A DNA stretch of 41,099 nucleotides from an uncultured archaeon (GTDB taxonomy: Archaea > Halobacteriota > Methanosarcinia > Methanosarcinales > Methanoperedenaceae): contig CABMCA010000043.1 of assembly GCA_902384525.1 (NCBI GenBank), forward strand, positions 1-41,099, in the 5' to 3' direction. Made by a program: the position numbers and the translations under genes. Under the pieces are notes generated by a model. That model was not told the origin of the DNA, did no database searches, and worked only from the letters and a program-made list of their open reading frames with translations. Positions 15,896-25,273 of the stretch are shown here, in pieces; positions within the stretch are counted from its first letter, which is position 1; each line of letters opens with the position of its first letter.

Positions 15896-17089
15896 CTATT
15901 CAGTCTCCGGGAAAAGTGCTTTTTGAGTCTTCCTCACCGATTTCTCTTCAGTTTTCTTTTTTCTTTTCCGCGCTTTTGCCGGATTGAGCCGGGTTTTAGA
16001 TTCCTTGATTTCTTCTTGTTGGTTCAGATTTTCAGGGAATTCATTTTCTGGCTTTAACCCTTCTTCAGCGCTGGATACGGGTGATATAGTCACTGTTTTA
16101 TCTGTAGATTCTTCATTTTTGTCGTCTCTTATCAATAGAGCATCCGTAGAATTTGCAGATTCAAGTTCTGTATGTTTTTCTGAAGTAGATGGCGACAATG
16201 CGGCTAGCGGTTCTTCCTCACTTATAATCGGATGGAGGAATCCAACTGTGGGTTCATTGCACCTGCCTTCATTCATGAGCCTTTTAATGGCTTTAATAGC
16301 TGTTTCTTCTTTAATACCCAGGATTTCCCTTGCAGTTTCCACAAGTTCTATGTAGCTTACTACCTTTTGGGGCACTTTGTCACTTATTTCCATCATGAGG
16401 GACAATATTTTTTTCACTTCAGTATCGTCCGGTTGCTCATCCTTTATAATAGATTGTTCGATAATCGGGTTGGCAGGAATATTTTCTTCCTGATGGGGTT
16501 CTTTTGGAATCTCTGGTAGATATGTACTTATCTCCTGTGGCAAATCGATGAGTTTTGTTAAAGCGTTCCTGCAAATTTGCCTGTATTTTTCTTTTTCTGC
16601 CTCTGGTAGTTTGCTTCTTTCAACTCGTTCTATGGTCCTGGATACGGTTTCTTTGATCCAGTAATCTCGTGTTTTTGCATCGATTTCAACGATAGTTTCA
16701 GGTCTAATGGATACAATTGTTGTTTTTTCATCAGGTCTATATGCATTAGTTTTGCCAACTACTGCTACGAAGCAGGGTATAGTGAAACCGGATAGGGCTC
16801 GTAAAGCCTCTGGTTGGTACTGGCCTGCATACACTGTGAATGCTCCTGTTGGATCAATTATTCTTCCTCGCAGATAGTCTCCTGAAGATTCGACATTATC
16901 GACTTCTACAAGAACACCTATCATAAAGACTCTTTTTACTTTAACCCCGGATGGAGTTAGCTGGTAGTGGCTATCGTAATCTCTCCCTTCAACATGTTCT
17001 GTTATTGTCTGTTTGGATTCTGCCAGCTCAGCAGCAAAGAGCCTGAGAGCTGGTTGTCTTATGAATTTTTCGCTTTGTTTGATTGTCAT
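15896..17089 (-). CDS. RPA-associated OB-fold protein (COG3390 type)
   Basis: The N-terminal ~180 residues hold an OB-fold: RVFMIGVLVEVDNVESSGDYLRGRIIDPTGAF, VYAGQYQPEA and the IVSIRPETIVEID strand. This is the archaeal RPA-associated protein, which works with single-stranded-DNA-binding RPA in replication and repair. The middle part (~220-300) has a helical segment resembling a winged helix; the C-terminus is a low-complexity acidic then basic tail (KARKRKKKTEEK). I place the start at ATG 17089 (MTIKQSEKFIRQPALRLFAAEL); the longer frame to 17137 adds 16 atypical residues. Usually an RPA gene is adjacent; none is here. Confidence 0.8.
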   Translation of the reverse strand: MTIKQSEKFIRQPALRLFAAELAESKQTITEHVEGRDYDSHYQLTPSGVKVKRVFMIGVLVEVDNVESSGDYLRGRIIDPTGAFTVYAGQYQPEALRALSGFTIPCFVAVVGKTNAYRPDEKTTIVSIRPETIVEIDAKTRDYWIKETVSRTIERVERSKLPEAEKEKYRQICRNALTKLIDLPQEISTYLPEIPKEPHQEENIPANPIIEQSIIKDEQPDDTEVKKILSLMMEISDKVPQKVVSYIELVETAREILGIKEETAIKAIKRLMNEGRCNEPTVGFLHPIISEEEPLAALSPSTSEKHTELESANSTDALLIRDDKNEESTDKTVTISPVSSAEEGLKPENEFPENLNQQEEIKESKTRLNPAKARKRKKKTEEKSVRKTQKALFPETE

Positions 17090-17223
17090 AATATTTTTAT
17101 AGATATGAAAACACTTAGCATTACCTGTTGTGGGCATGAAGAAACTCTTTCAAATAAGAGAAATTTTTCGAAGAATTTATTTACAATAGCGTTATGTTCA
17201 AGTGAATATAAGGCGGTAAGTAT

Positions 17224-18117
17224 ATGAAAAATCTATTTACAAACATATTATTAGTATTGGTTTTAATGTCGCTATTTGCCGGATGTGTCCAGCAGGCACC
17301 GACCGGGAATACAACAGCTCCATCAACAACTTCAATATCTGTATCTGTCCCGCAGAAGCTGCGTCTGGCTACCACAACTTCAACCTGCGATACCGGATTG
17401 CTCGATGTATTTAACAAAAGGTTCGAGGAAGAAAATAACGTAGAAATGTCAACAATATGCGAGGGCACAGGGAAAGCAATAGCTACAGGCGAACTCGGAG
17501 CAGCAGACGTTCTGATGGTCCATGCAGTCCAGTCTGAATTAAAAGCTGTCGCCAACGGCAGTTTTATTAACCGCACTTATATGATGTACAATTATTTCGT
17601 GATAATCGGACCAGAGAACGACCCGGCCGGGATAAAAAATGCCAGCAATGCTACAGATGCCTTCCGCAAAATCGCATCAAAACAGGCTCCCTTCATTTCC
17701 CGTGGTGATGAGTCAGGCACTCACGTAATGGAAAAATCGATCTGGAAAGCCGCGAACATCACACCAGCGGGAACATGGTACCAATCAGTGGGCAAAGGCA
17801 TGGGAGATACGATCACAACCGCTGACATCAAGAATGGTTATACACTCTCTGACAGGGGAACATATCTTGCAATGAAAGATAAAATAAAACTGAATCTCCT
17901 TTTCGAGTCAGATCAGAAGTACCTTTTCAATCCATATCATGTCATGGCTGTGAACCCTGCCAAATTCCCGAATGTGAAATACGACCTTGCAATGAAATAT
18001 ATTAACTATGCGACATCTGCACAGGGACAGGACATCATAAGGAATTATGGCAAGGATAAATATGGAGAAGCGCTTTTCGTGCCTGAGGAAGACGCTGGCA
18101 ACGTAACCAGTCCCTGA
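17224..18117 (+). CDS. tupA: Tungstate ABC transporter substrate-binding lipoprotein TupA
   Basis: A 297-residue lipoprotein (lipobox LFAGC, Cys21) that captures tungstate outside the cell. TupA motifs are clear: LRLATTTSTCDTGLLDVF, the TST and downstream SRGDESGTH anion-binding segments, VLMVHAVQSE, MYNYFVIIGPENDPAGI and YTLSDRGTYLAM. GGCGGT lies 8 nt before the ATG, and CTCTT/AAGAG (17148-17163) forms an inverted repeat upstream. Its permease and ATPase (tupB, tupC) are 8.5 kb away, beyond the fwd operon, which starts only 25 bp after the tupA stop. The link suggests tungsten supply is tied to formylmethanofuran dehydrogenase. Confidence 0.92.
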   Translation: MKNLFTNILLVLVLMSLFAGCVQQAPTGNTTAPSTTSISVSVPQKLRLATTTSTCDTGLLDVFNKRFEEENNVEMSTICEGTGKAIATGELGAADVLMVHAVQSELKAVANGSFINRTYMMYNYFVIIGPENDPAGIKNASNATDAFRKIASKQAPFISRGDESGTHVMEKSIWKAANITPAGTWYQSVGKGMGDTITTADIKNGYTLSDRGTYLAMKDKIKLNLLFESDQKYLFNPYHVMAVNPAKFPNVKYDLAMKYINYATSAQGQDIIRNYGKDKYGEALFVPEEDAGNVTSP

Positions 18118-18142
18118 AAATATTTCAGGAGAGGTGACTGTT

Positions 18143-18814
18143 TTGAATCAAGCTGCTCCCCATGTCTGCATCCATTCAGATTACGGCAACCCTTTCAAAG
18201 TAAATTCAGGAAGGGAAACGCCGATGGATGAGGTCATAAAGAAAATTGCCGATCCCTATATTCTTTTTCAGATAGAGCGGGTGAGTTCCTTCCACGGATA
18301 CCTCAGCACCGGTGCCTTCATTGGCATCCAGATGCTGAACATTGCAAAAAGGTTGCTGGATGCTGATCCTGCTGAACAACTGTACGTCACCTGTGAAACG
18401 TACAGCTGCCTTCCGGACCCGTTCCAGATACTCGCCGGATGCACTATCGGGAACAAGAAACTAAAGATCAGGGACTTTGGCAAGATGGCAGTCGTTGTCA
18501 ACAAGAAGGGAAAAGAGGATCAGATTCTGGTTAGAAGCGTCAGGATAGTGCTTGATCCTGCAAAAACCGCAAAATATCCTAGATTACATGAGTGGTACAT
18601 GAATACAGGAAAAGTCCCTCACGAAGAGGCCATCACAATCCTGATAGATGCCGGGGAAAGCGTGTACACATATAAATTTATAGATATTGAATTATCGAAA
18701 AAACCAGAAAAACGCATAGCTCTGTGCGTTAATTGTGGTGAGAGTTTCATTTCGAAAAACGGTGGGGCACTGTGCCTGGAATGTATGGAAAAAATCGAAG
18801 TATTAAAGGAGTAA
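18143..18814 (+). CDS. fwdE: Formylmethanofuran dehydrogenase subunit E (FwdE/FmdE)
   Basis: FmdE-family protein of about 223 residues. Family segments are IERVSSFHGYLSTGAFIG near the start and CLPDPFQILAGCTIGNKKLKI, GKMAVVV in the middle; a C-terminal zinc ribbon CVNCGESF...GALCLECM follows. The cysteine common in the first motif (FHGHLCPG) is Ser-Thr here. The start is uncertain: TTG 18143 is well spaced from AGGAGAGGT, while ATG 18224 (MDEVIKKIADPY), after AAGGGAA, would give the more usual family N-terminus; GTG 18134 sits on the ribosome site itself. First gene of the fwdEFACDB operon. Confidence 0.85.
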   Translation: MNQAAPHVCIHSDYGNPFKVNSGRETPMDEVIKKIADPYILFQIERVSSFHGYLSTGAFIGIQMLNIAKRLLDADPAEQLYVTCETYSCLPDPFQILAGCTIGNKKLKIRDFGKMAVVVNKKGKEDQILVRSVRIVLDPAKTAKYPRLHEWYMNTGKVPHEEAITILIDAGESVYTYKFIDIELSKKPEKRIALCVNCGESFISKNGGALCLECMEKIEVLKE

Positions 18815-18817
18815 CAT

Positions 18818-19846
18818 ATGAAAGAGGTAATATTTCAGACGAAAGAAGATAAGACACTTGTGTATCTTCCGGAAAAATGTATAGGATGTTCAACATGTAC
18901 CATGATCTGCCCTAAAGACGACCTGGTAATAGGTTCAGTGGGAGCCGTAGCCCGTGGGCTCGTCAACAAGGACTTCCTCCAGAAAGGAGTAGGGGGATGT
19001 ACATTATGCAGCATGTGCGCAAAGGTTTGCCCGACAGGGGCTCTTGAAGTAAGAAAAGCGGGGAAGTCGGAGATAGATGACTCCTATTTATATGGCTCAT
19101 TGAAGCTCACCGTGGTCAAAGAAAATTGCATACACTGCGGAATGTGCAAAGAGGTGTGTCCGCAGGATTGTATAAAAGTACAGAAGCGCCAGCTTGCTCA
19201 GGATGGAAGCCTGGGCATGGACGGAAAAACAATCATCGACCAAAAATGTTGCGTGCACTGCGGTTGGTGCGCCTCCATATGCCCTGTAGAAGCAATAACA
19301 ATGGAAAAACCATATTCAGGAGAATTTTCACGAGATGAAAATGTGTGTCAGGCATGCCACACGTGCGTTGATACATGTCCATGCAATGCTCTTTTTAACA
19401 GGGAGTGGAAAGCCGGGGAAAGAGTTGAGAAAGTGACGCACAGGAAGGATGCCTGCATATACTGCGGCGCCTGTTCTGCCGCCTGTCCTGTCGGGGCAAT
19501 AACAGTAAAAAAGACAGCAATACTTCCTGATATGAAGAAAAAACAGATATTTGAGAAAAAGCTCACCGCAGAGGCGACCCCAAGACCTGTGCTGACTTCA
19601 AGGCTTATCACCGATGAAGAGGCGTGCCTTGGTTGCGGCAACTGCGTTATCGCCTGCCCTGTTAACGCTTTTTCAGATCCATATCTTGCAGCAGGACATC
19701 TCAATGAACTTGATGGGAAACCCCTGCTTGAGGTTGAAAATGGAAAAGTTAAGGTGGTAAACCAGGAAGTATGCGGTTCGTGTGCCACATGCAGCCTGAT
19801 ATGTCCCACGACTGCGATAAGACTTGAGAAAAGGGAGGTTGCATAA
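18818..19846 (+). CDS. fwdF: Polyferredoxin subunit FwdF/FmdF, eight [4Fe-4S] motifs
   Basis: The 342-residue protein contains eight CxxCxxCxxxCP motifs in series: CIGCSTCTMICP, CTLCSMCAKVCP, CIHCGMCKEVCP, CVHCGWCASICP, CQACHTCVDTCP, CIYCGACSAACP, CLGCGNCVIACP and CGSCATCSLICP. It wires electrons between the W/Mo site of FwdB and outside carriers, such as heterodisulfide reductase or ferredoxin. Eight clusters match the known FwdF subunit. It is 3 bp after fwdE and its stop overlaps fwdA (TAATG). Confidence 0.95.
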   Translation: MKEVIFQTKEDKTLVYLPEKCIGCSTCTMICPKDDLVIGSVGAVARGLVNKDFLQKGVGGCTLCSMCAKVCPTGALEVRKAGKSEIDDSYLYGSLKLTVVKENCIHCGMCKEVCPQDCIKVQKRQLAQDGSLGMDGKTIIDQKCCVHCGWCASICPVEAITMEKPYSGEFSRDENVCQACHTCVDTCPCNALFNREWKAGERVEKVTHRKDACIYCGACSAACPVGAITVKKTAILPDMKKKQIFEKKLTAEATPRPVLTSRLITDEEACLGCGNCVIACPVNAFSDPYLAAGHLNELDGKPLLEVENGKVKVVNQEVCGSCATCSLICPTTAIRLEKREVA

Positions 19847-21618
19847 TGCCTGGTACAATGGTTATAAGAAATGGATTTGTCTTTGATCCGTTGAATGAAA
19901 TTGACGGAGAAATAAAGGACATATTTATCAAAGATGGTAAGATAGTGGAAGACCTCAAAGGCGGAGATCTTCGGGATGCAAAAGTGATCGATGCAAAGGG
20001 CAGGACTGTAATGCCAGGGGGTGTTGACTCGCATTCCCATGTTGCCGGCGCAAAGGTAAATGGGGGAAGGATGATGTGTCCTGAGGATCGCTATAAATGG
20101 GTGACAAAGAAAACAGATCTTACACACAGCGGTAGCGGGAATACCGTGCCCTCGGTGTACATCCAGGGTTATGATTATGCAAAGATGGGGTACACCACGG
20201 TCTTTGAGGCAGCCATGCCTCCTATGGAAGCACGGCACACCCATGAAGAGATGCGTAACACTCCCATATTGGATATGGGCGGTTATCTTGTTCTCGGAAA
20301 TAACTGGTTCATAATGCGCTATCTCAAGGAAGGGAATATCGAGAAGGCTGCGGCTTACACTGCATGGATGATGAGAACTCATAAAGCATATGGCATAAAG
20401 TGCGTCAATCCGGCCGGTGTCGAGAACTGGGGCTGGGGAAAGAACGTGAGTTCGCTGGATGAACCCAACATCCATTTTGGCATCACTCCAAGAGAAGTAA
20501 TCCATGGACTTGCAGAAATAAACGAAATGCTGGGAATGCCCATGTCACTGCATCTTCATGCCAATAATCTGGGGCATCCGGGATGCTGGGAAACTACACA
20601 GGATTCTCTTGAGGTGACGCACGGTGTGAAGGTCAAATGTAATATGGATGTAGAATGGCAAAAGACAAAGATCGATCCCCAGAGAAACCAGAGTGTATAT
20701 CTGGCGCATGCCCAGTTCAACTCGTTCGGTGGTACCTCATGGGGGGATTTTGAGTCCGGGGCAAAAGGTATTGTAGATTATGTAAACAATACTGATCATG
20801 TTGTGATTGATAACGGCGCTGTTCCGTTTGGGCCGGCAACAGTAATGACCGGAGACGGACCTGCGATTCATCATCTTTATAAGCTAACCGGCAACAAGTG
20901 GTCTAATAAGGATATTGAGCTTGAGTGCGGTTCCGGCATACTATCATTCAATTACCTGAAGGCAAATCCGGTACACAGCGTTGAATGGGCTATCGGGCTT
21001 GAGCTTTTGCTTCTCGTCAATGATCCCTGGAAGACCATCCTGACCACAGACCATCCTAACGGCGGTCCATTTACCAAATACCCACAGTTGATCACATGGA
21101 TAATGTCAAAGAAGGCAAGAGATGCTACTTTTGCCGAATGCCACAAGTGGGCGCAGGACAGAAGCAGCCTTGGAGGATGTGACCGCGAGATGACACTCTA
21201 CGATATAGCGATCCTCACAAGGGCAAACCCTGCAAGAACCGTTGGCATAGCACACAGGAAAGGACATCTTGGAGCAGGAGCTGATGGGGATGTCACCATA
21301 TACGACTTTGATCCCACGAAATTAGAAGTAAATGACTATACAAAGATCATACGAGGATTCCAGAATGCCGCTTACACCATAAAGGACGGTGAAGTTGTGG
21401 CACAGGATGGACAGGTAAAGTCAGTCCCACATGGAAGGACGTTCTTCAGTGAAGCGCATATGGACGAAGGGATTGAGAAAGAAATGTTAAAAGACGTTAA
21501 AGAGTGGTTCAAGTACTACACCCTGGGCTTTGCGAATTACCCGGTACCTGATAAGTATATTCGCAATCCTTCGCCCGTGCAGGTAAACAAACCCATTGAA
21601 GCGATCGTGGGGAGGTGA
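19846..21618 (+). CDS. fwdA: Formylmethanofuran dehydrogenase subunit A (amidohydrolase)
   Basis: FwdA hydrolyses formylmethanofuran (or forms it) at a dinuclear zinc site and exchanges formate with FwdB through an internal tunnel. Metal-ligand motifs of the amidohydrolase fold are present: His63 and His65 (DSHSHVAG), the lysine to be carboxylated, Lys185 (GIKCVNPAG), His236/His238 (LHLHANN), a histidine in LAHAQFNSFGG and Asp402 (TTDHPNGG). At 590 residues it is close to the usual ~570. The ATG overlaps the fwdF stop; an in-frame ATG at 19858 is a weaker option. Confidence 0.96.
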   Translation: MPGTMVIRNGFVFDPLNEIDGEIKDIFIKDGKIVEDLKGGDLRDAKVIDAKGRTVMPGGVDSHSHVAGAKVNGGRMMCPEDRYKWVTKKTDLTHSGSGNTVPSVYIQGYDYAKMGYTTVFEAAMPPMEARHTHEEMRNTPILDMGGYLVLGNNWFIMRYLKEGNIEKAAAYTAWMMRTHKAYGIKCVNPAGVENWGWGKNVSSLDEPNIHFGITPREVIHGLAEINEMLGMPMSLHLHANNLGHPGCWETTQDSLEVTHGVKVKCNMDVEWQKTKIDPQRNQSVYLAHAQFNSFGGTSWGDFESGAKGIVDYVNNTDHVVIDNGAVPFGPATVMTGDGPAIHHLYKLTGNKWSNKDIELECGSGILSFNYLKANPVHSVEWAIGLELLLLVNDPWKTILTTDHPNGGPFTKYPQLITWIMSKKARDATFAECHKWAQDRSSLGGCDREMTLYDIAILTRANPARTVGIAHRKGHLGAGADGDVTIYDFDPTKLEVNDYTKIIRGFQNAAYTIKDGEVVAQDGQVKSVPHGRTFFSEAHMDEGIEKEMLKDVKEWFKYYTLGFANYPVPDKYIRNPSPVQVNKPIEAIVGR

Positions 21619-21622
21619 ATCG

Positions 21623-22420
21623 ATGAACGAAGTAATACTGAGGCCAAAAGGCAGCATCGATATAATGGTTGAGGCAGAGGTCATTAATCCGGATATCTTT
21701 GCGGGAAAGACAAACGGTGAAATTGAACAGTTGATAGTCTGGCAGGGATCAAAACAGCTTCCTCTTTCCGAATTCTTTGATGTTGATGGAAGCGCGGGAG
21801 CTGCCGCAGATACGAAGATCATTATCGAAGGCGATGTACCCAGGGTGAAGCATATCGGGCATGGTATGAAAGCGGGCGAGATAGTGGTAGACGGTTCGGC
21901 AGGCATGCATGTGGGTTCAGAGATGATCGGAGGAAACATTCTTGTGAAAGGGAATGCAGGCTCATGGGCCGGTATGGAGATGAAAGGCGGGACCCTGCAC
22001 ATAACCGGAAATACAGGCGACCATGTAGGATGCGCCTACAGGGGAAGCTGGAGAGGGATGAACGGAGGTAAAATCATCATAGACGGAAGCGCAAAGAGCC
22101 AGCTCGGAGGCGGAATGAGCGGAGGGGAGATTCATGTTGGGGGAAATGTTGAGAACTTTGCGGGAATACGAATGAATAGCGGCCTAATTGTGGTAAAAGG
22201 TGATGCAATCCGCGGCGTGGGTGCCCAGATGGGAGGAGGCACATTTGTAGTATACGGAAAGCTCAAACAGTTCTCACCAGGCTTTGAGTATGCAGGAACA
22301 GAGAAAAATCCAAAAGTCGGTGAAACGGTGCTGACAGGTGAGTTTTCGAAGTTCACAGGCGATTTTGCGATAAGCAAGAACCCGAAGGGAATTCTGTTTG
22401 CATCAAAAGAGGAGGTGTGA
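21623..22420 (+). CDS. fwdC: Formylmethanofuran dehydrogenase subunit C
   Basis: 265 residues from the ATG at 21623, which follows a perfect GGAGGTGA; the longer frame to 21596 overlaps fwdA without reason. The sequence is a right-handed beta-helix built of GxxGxxMxGG repeats (for example GMHVGSEMIGGNILVKGNAG), the same fold as the C-terminal domain of glutamate synthase. FwdC is the structural subunit that pairs with FwdA, FwdB and FwdD. Confidence 0.95.
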   Translation: MNEVILRPKGSIDIMVEAEVINPDIFAGKTNGEIEQLIVWQGSKQLPLSEFFDVDGSAGAAADTKIIIEGDVPRVKHIGHGMKAGEIVVDGSAGMHVGSEMIGGNILVKGNAGSWAGMEMKGGTLHITGNTGDHVGCAYRGSWRGMNGGKIIIDGSAKSQLGGGMSGGEIHVGGNVENFAGIRMNSGLIVVKGDAIRGVGAQMGGGTFVVYGKLKQFSPGFEYAGTEKNPKVGETVLTGEFSKFTGDFAISKNPKGILFASKEEV

Positions 22421-22422
22421 AA

Positions 22423-22818
22423 ATGAGAATCCGGGTATTATTGAATTCAGGAAGCACAATAAATGAAGGAAGGCTTGCCAAAGGAGGAGACAAACTTTCA
22501 CCCGAATACCAGAAGGAGTGTGCTGTGGCAGTGATCCATCCCAGGATATTCAAGGAACTGGGCTGTCCTGAGAGGATAAAAGTGATTTCAAATGACGAAA
22601 CCCGTGAAGTCGTTGTCACTGCAAAATGCGAAGATTCTGTAACAGAAGAGATGATATTCATGCCAAGATCGATATGGCCAAACGTAGTTGTGGAACCTGA
22701 GACTTTCTCGACAGGGTCGCCTCTTTACAAAGGAAGTCCGGTGTTCATAGAAGCCACGGAGGAAGAAGTGAGAAGTGCAGAAGACATTGTATTAAAAGTC
22801 TATGCAGGAAGGAGATAA
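22423..22818 (+). CDS. fwdD: Formylmethanofuran dehydrogenase subunit D
   Basis: A 131-residue molybdopterin-dinucleotide-binding domain, the part that is fused to the catalytic subunit in formate dehydrogenases but separate in Fwd. Typical segments are LNSGSTINEGRLAKGGDKLS, CAVAVIHPRIFKELG, and FMPRSIWPNVVV near the cofactor. ATG 22423 is preferred over GTG 22417 because GGAGGTG at 22411-22417 is correctly spaced for it. It sits between fwdC and fwdB with almost no gaps. Confidence 0.94.
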   Translation: MRIRVLLNSGSTINEGRLAKGGDKLSPEYQKECAVAVIHPRIFKELGCPERIKVISNDETREVVVTAKCEDSVTEEMIFMPRSIWPNVVVEPETFSTGSPLYKGSPVFIEATEEEVRSAEDIVLKVYAGRR

Positions 22819-22819
22819 C

Positions 22820-24121
22820 ATGGTCAGCAAGAATATAATCTGCCCTGTGTGCGGGGCATCGTGCGATGATATCCAGGTGGATTACGAAGGTGATACCATC
22901 AATGTAAAGAACGCATGCAAGATGGGGAATGCCAAGTTCCATGAGCTTGTGAGCCACCACAGGATCAAAGAGCCTCAGATTAAAGAGAATGGAACATTCA
23001 GGAAAGCGCAATGGAATGAGGCGCTTGACAGGGCTGCCGAAATACTGGTGAATGCAAAGCGTCCCCTGCTCTTTATGGGCAGTGAGACCTCATGCGAAGC
23101 TATGGAAGTGGGTCTGCATATTGCCGAGTACCTTGGTGCAGTCGTTGATTCCAATGCCACCGAATGCCATGGACCGACTGCGATGGGCATACAGGAAGCA
23201 GGAAGAGTAGGTTCCACCGCAGGGCAGCCAAAGCAGAGGGGCAGCCTTGCGATTTACTGGGGGACAAACCCGCTTGAATCCATGCCAAGGCACATGTCGC
23301 GGTACAGCGTCTTCCCGCGGGGATACTGGACAAAGCGCGGGAGGTTTGACAGGAAAATAATTACCGTGGATCCAAGAAGATCGATCACAGCAGACGCCTC
23401 AGACCTGCATGTGCAGCTTAAACCCAACACGGATTATGAACTGCTGTCAGCCCTCCTGACACTTCTGCACGGTAAGTCGCCTCATCCTTCGGTGGAAGAG
23501 ATAACCGGAGTTCCAATTTCTACTATGGAAGAGATGCTGGAGATTATGAAAAGCACCAGCTTTGGCGCGATATACGTTGGCCTGGGCCTGGCATCGTCAT
23601 ACGGCAAGCACAGGAATACCGAGCTTGCATTAAACCTTGTAAAAGAACTCAACAACCACACCAAGTTCGTAATAGGGGCTCTTCGAGGCCATTGCAATGT
23701 GGCGGGATTTAACCAGATAGCATCTTACCTTTATGGCTATCCTTTCGGGCTTGACTTTGCCCGGGGATTCCCGCGATATAACCCAGGTGAGTACACGGCT
23801 GTTGATTTGCTGAGGGAACATGATGTGGATGCTGCGTTCGTGATGTCGGCTGACCTCGTTTCTCATTTTCCTGCAACTTGTGCTGAATACCTGAAGGAGA
23901 TACCCATGGCATGCCTTGATATTGCGCCATGCCCGACCACGCTGGCTTCTGATGTTGTATTACCCGGGGTGATCGATGCCATGGAATGCGATGGTACGTT
24001 CTACAGGCTTGATGATGTGCCTGTTTATTTCCAGCCTTTTACGAAGTCGCCATTCGGGTTTACGCAGAGCAATGAAGATACGATGAAGCAGTTGTTTGAG
24101 AGGATAAAGCGGCTGGGATAA
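22820..24121 (+). CDS. fwdB: Formylmethanofuran dehydrogenase subunit B (W/Mo catalytic subunit)
   Basis: The 433-residue subunit reduces CO2 to formate, or oxidises formate, at a W/Mo-bis-pyranopterin site. The N-terminus has the [4Fe-4S] cysteines Cys8, Cys11, Cys15 and Cys33 (CPVCGASC...NACKMG). The metal ligand is Cys116 in NATECHGPTAMG, so this is a cysteine, not selenocysteine, form. Cofactor-binding segments include YWGTNPLESMPRH and IITVDPRRS. AGGAGATAAC precedes ATG 22820. It ends the operon; a hairpin with T-tract follows 14 bp later. The neighbouring tup genes suggest tungsten. Confidence 0.96.
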   Translation: MVSKNIICPVCGASCDDIQVDYEGDTINVKNACKMGNAKFHELVSHHRIKEPQIKENGTFRKAQWNEALDRAAEILVNAKRPLLFMGSETSCEAMEVGLHIAEYLGAVVDSNATECHGPTAMGIQEAGRVGSTAGQPKQRGSLAIYWGTNPLESMPRHMSRYSVFPRGYWTKRGRFDRKIITVDPRRSITADASDLHVQLKPNTDYELLSALLTLLHGKSPHPSVEEITGVPISTMEEMLEIMKSTSFGAIYVGLGLASSYGKHRNTELALNLVKELNNHTKFVIGALRGHCNVAGFNQIASYLYGYPFGLDFARGFPRYNPGEYTAVDLLREHDVDAAFVMSADLVSHFPATCAEYLKEIPMACLDIAPCPTTLASDVVLPGVIDAMECDGTFYRLDDVPVYFQPFTKSPFGFTQSNEDTMKQLFERIKRLG

Positions 24122-24134
24122 ACGGTGAAATAAT

Positions 24135-24166
24135 GAAAATTAGTTAAAATTTTCTCTCATTTTTTG
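24135..24166 (+). terminator. Terminator after the fwd operon
   Basis: GAAAATT and AATTTTC pair perfectly (7 bp, 6-nt loop) at 24135-24154, followed by a run of six T at 24160-24165. Rest of the ~265-bp gap is AT-rich and holds only TATA-like sequence (CCTATAAATATATTTG near 24281) for the next gene. Confidence 0.6.
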
Positions 24167-24389
24167 ATTTAAAGCTTTATAAATCCTTATTTTTTCCAGA
24201 TTTAGAAATACAGAACAACCTCCAAGGCATCATTGTAGGCGCATAGGTATTTAGATAAATTATAACTGTTATTGTATGAAACCTATAAATATATTTGATA
24301 ACATTATAAATGGGTTATGTATCACAAGAATAGAATATGAATAAACTAAATATTTTTCTTCCAACCAGCTCAAACAAATAAACTACTTG

Positions 24390-24878
24390 ATGAAATGTGC
24401 AACACAGACATGTAGAAACTGTGGAGTCGAAAAGAGACTTACTGATTTTAAAAAAGACATGAGAGGTAAATTAGGCAGGCGTAGAGTTTGTAAAAAATGT
24501 TTAGAGAAGTCAACAGATATAGATGAACAAACAAGAATATATGTCCTAAATCTTGGAGAAATGTTTTATAGAGAATATCTAGAGATAATCAAAGAAAGAG
24601 TTAGAGAAAGAAGTAAAAGAACGAAGGAAAGGCGTAAGAATTATAAATGGAAGTGTCTCAACAAACCATTTGCTGGCTCTGAGGCTCATCATATTAGCAA
24701 AGACTATGTAATCCATCTACCAAAAGCATTACATAATTATTGTGGACATAGTTTAGATGAGGGAAGAGAAATGGTTGAAGCCAATACGTTAGCATTTGAA
24801 TATTTATTTTCAAATCCAGAACAGATATCTATCTCAATTGAATTTGCAAAAAAATTAAAGGAGACACTCTTGCCTTAG
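24390..24878 (+). CDS. Zinc-finger/HNH-type endonuclease-like protein
   Basis: The 162-residue product starts with a four-cysteine finger, CRNCGVEKRLTDF...VCKKC, of the kind that precedes HNH domains in phage and mobile proteins. A basic helical linker follows (RERSKRTKERRKNYKWK), then GSEAHHISKDYVIHLPKALHN, which resembles the His-His core of an HNH nuclease. The start is ATG 24390. The gene is AT-richer than its neighbours and separates the fwd operon from fdhD/tupBC together with hicBA, so it probably came in by transfer. Activity is not shown. Confidence 0.6.
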   Translation: MKCATQTCRNCGVEKRLTDFKKDMRGKLGRRRVCKKCLEKSTDIDEQTRIYVLNLGEMFYREYLEIIKERVRERSKRTKERRKNYKWKCLNKPFAGSEAHHISKDYVIHLPKALHNYCGHSLDEGREMVEANTLAFEYLFSNPEQISISIEFAKKLKETLLP

Positions 24879-25051
24879 TTATTCAAATGTTTGCGCGGAA
24901 CAGGAGCACGTTCAGTCACTGGCATACCCACACAAAAATATCTGCCAGATTTGCCCACATTAGCGCGTTCCACGGTATCAACGGCGCTCATCACAAAATC
25001 ATTGTATCAACAAACTAAATATTTATGTAATGGAAAAACCACAATATAATT

Positions 25052-25273
25052 ATGGCAAAAGCAAAAATACTGACAGCGGTAATACATAAAGAAGAAGATA
25101 TGTATGTAGCTGAGTGCCCCGAAGTGGGAACGTTCAGTCAGGGCAAGACTATAGAAGAGGCTGTAAATAACCTCAAAGAAGCAACTGAGCTATACTTGGA
25201 GGAGTTTCCGCTGGAGACTGATATAAAATCCATAATAACCACTTTTGAGGTGGCTCCAGTTGCCGAAACTTAG
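25052..25273 (+). CDS. hicB: HicB-like antitoxin (short form)
   Basis: A 73-residue protein of the HicB/UPF0150 type: ILTAVIHKEEDMYVAECPEVG, then SQGKTIEEAVNNLKEATELYLEE. This is the partial RNase H fold that binds HicA; the usual C-terminal DNA-binding domain is missing. AAATATTTATG about 30 nt upstream is a candidate TATA box. The stop lies 14 bp inside hicA. Upstream 24879-25051 shows nothing I recognise. Confidence 0.82.
   Translation: MAKAKILTAVIHKEEDMYVAECPEVGTFSQGKTIEEAVNNLKEATELYLEEFPLETDIKSIITTFEVAPVAET

Noticed and set aside
19348-20505. 385-codon open frame antisense to fwdF/fwdA
   Set aside because: It mirrors strongly conserved fwd codons, has no ribosome site and no recognisable family; long antisense frames are common opposite cysteine- and GC-rich genes.
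24879-25051. Possible RNA gene or repeat before hicB (GCGCGGAAC and GCGTTCCACGG)
   Set aside because: The partial complementarity is short and I could not build a convincing structure or a second copy in the window.
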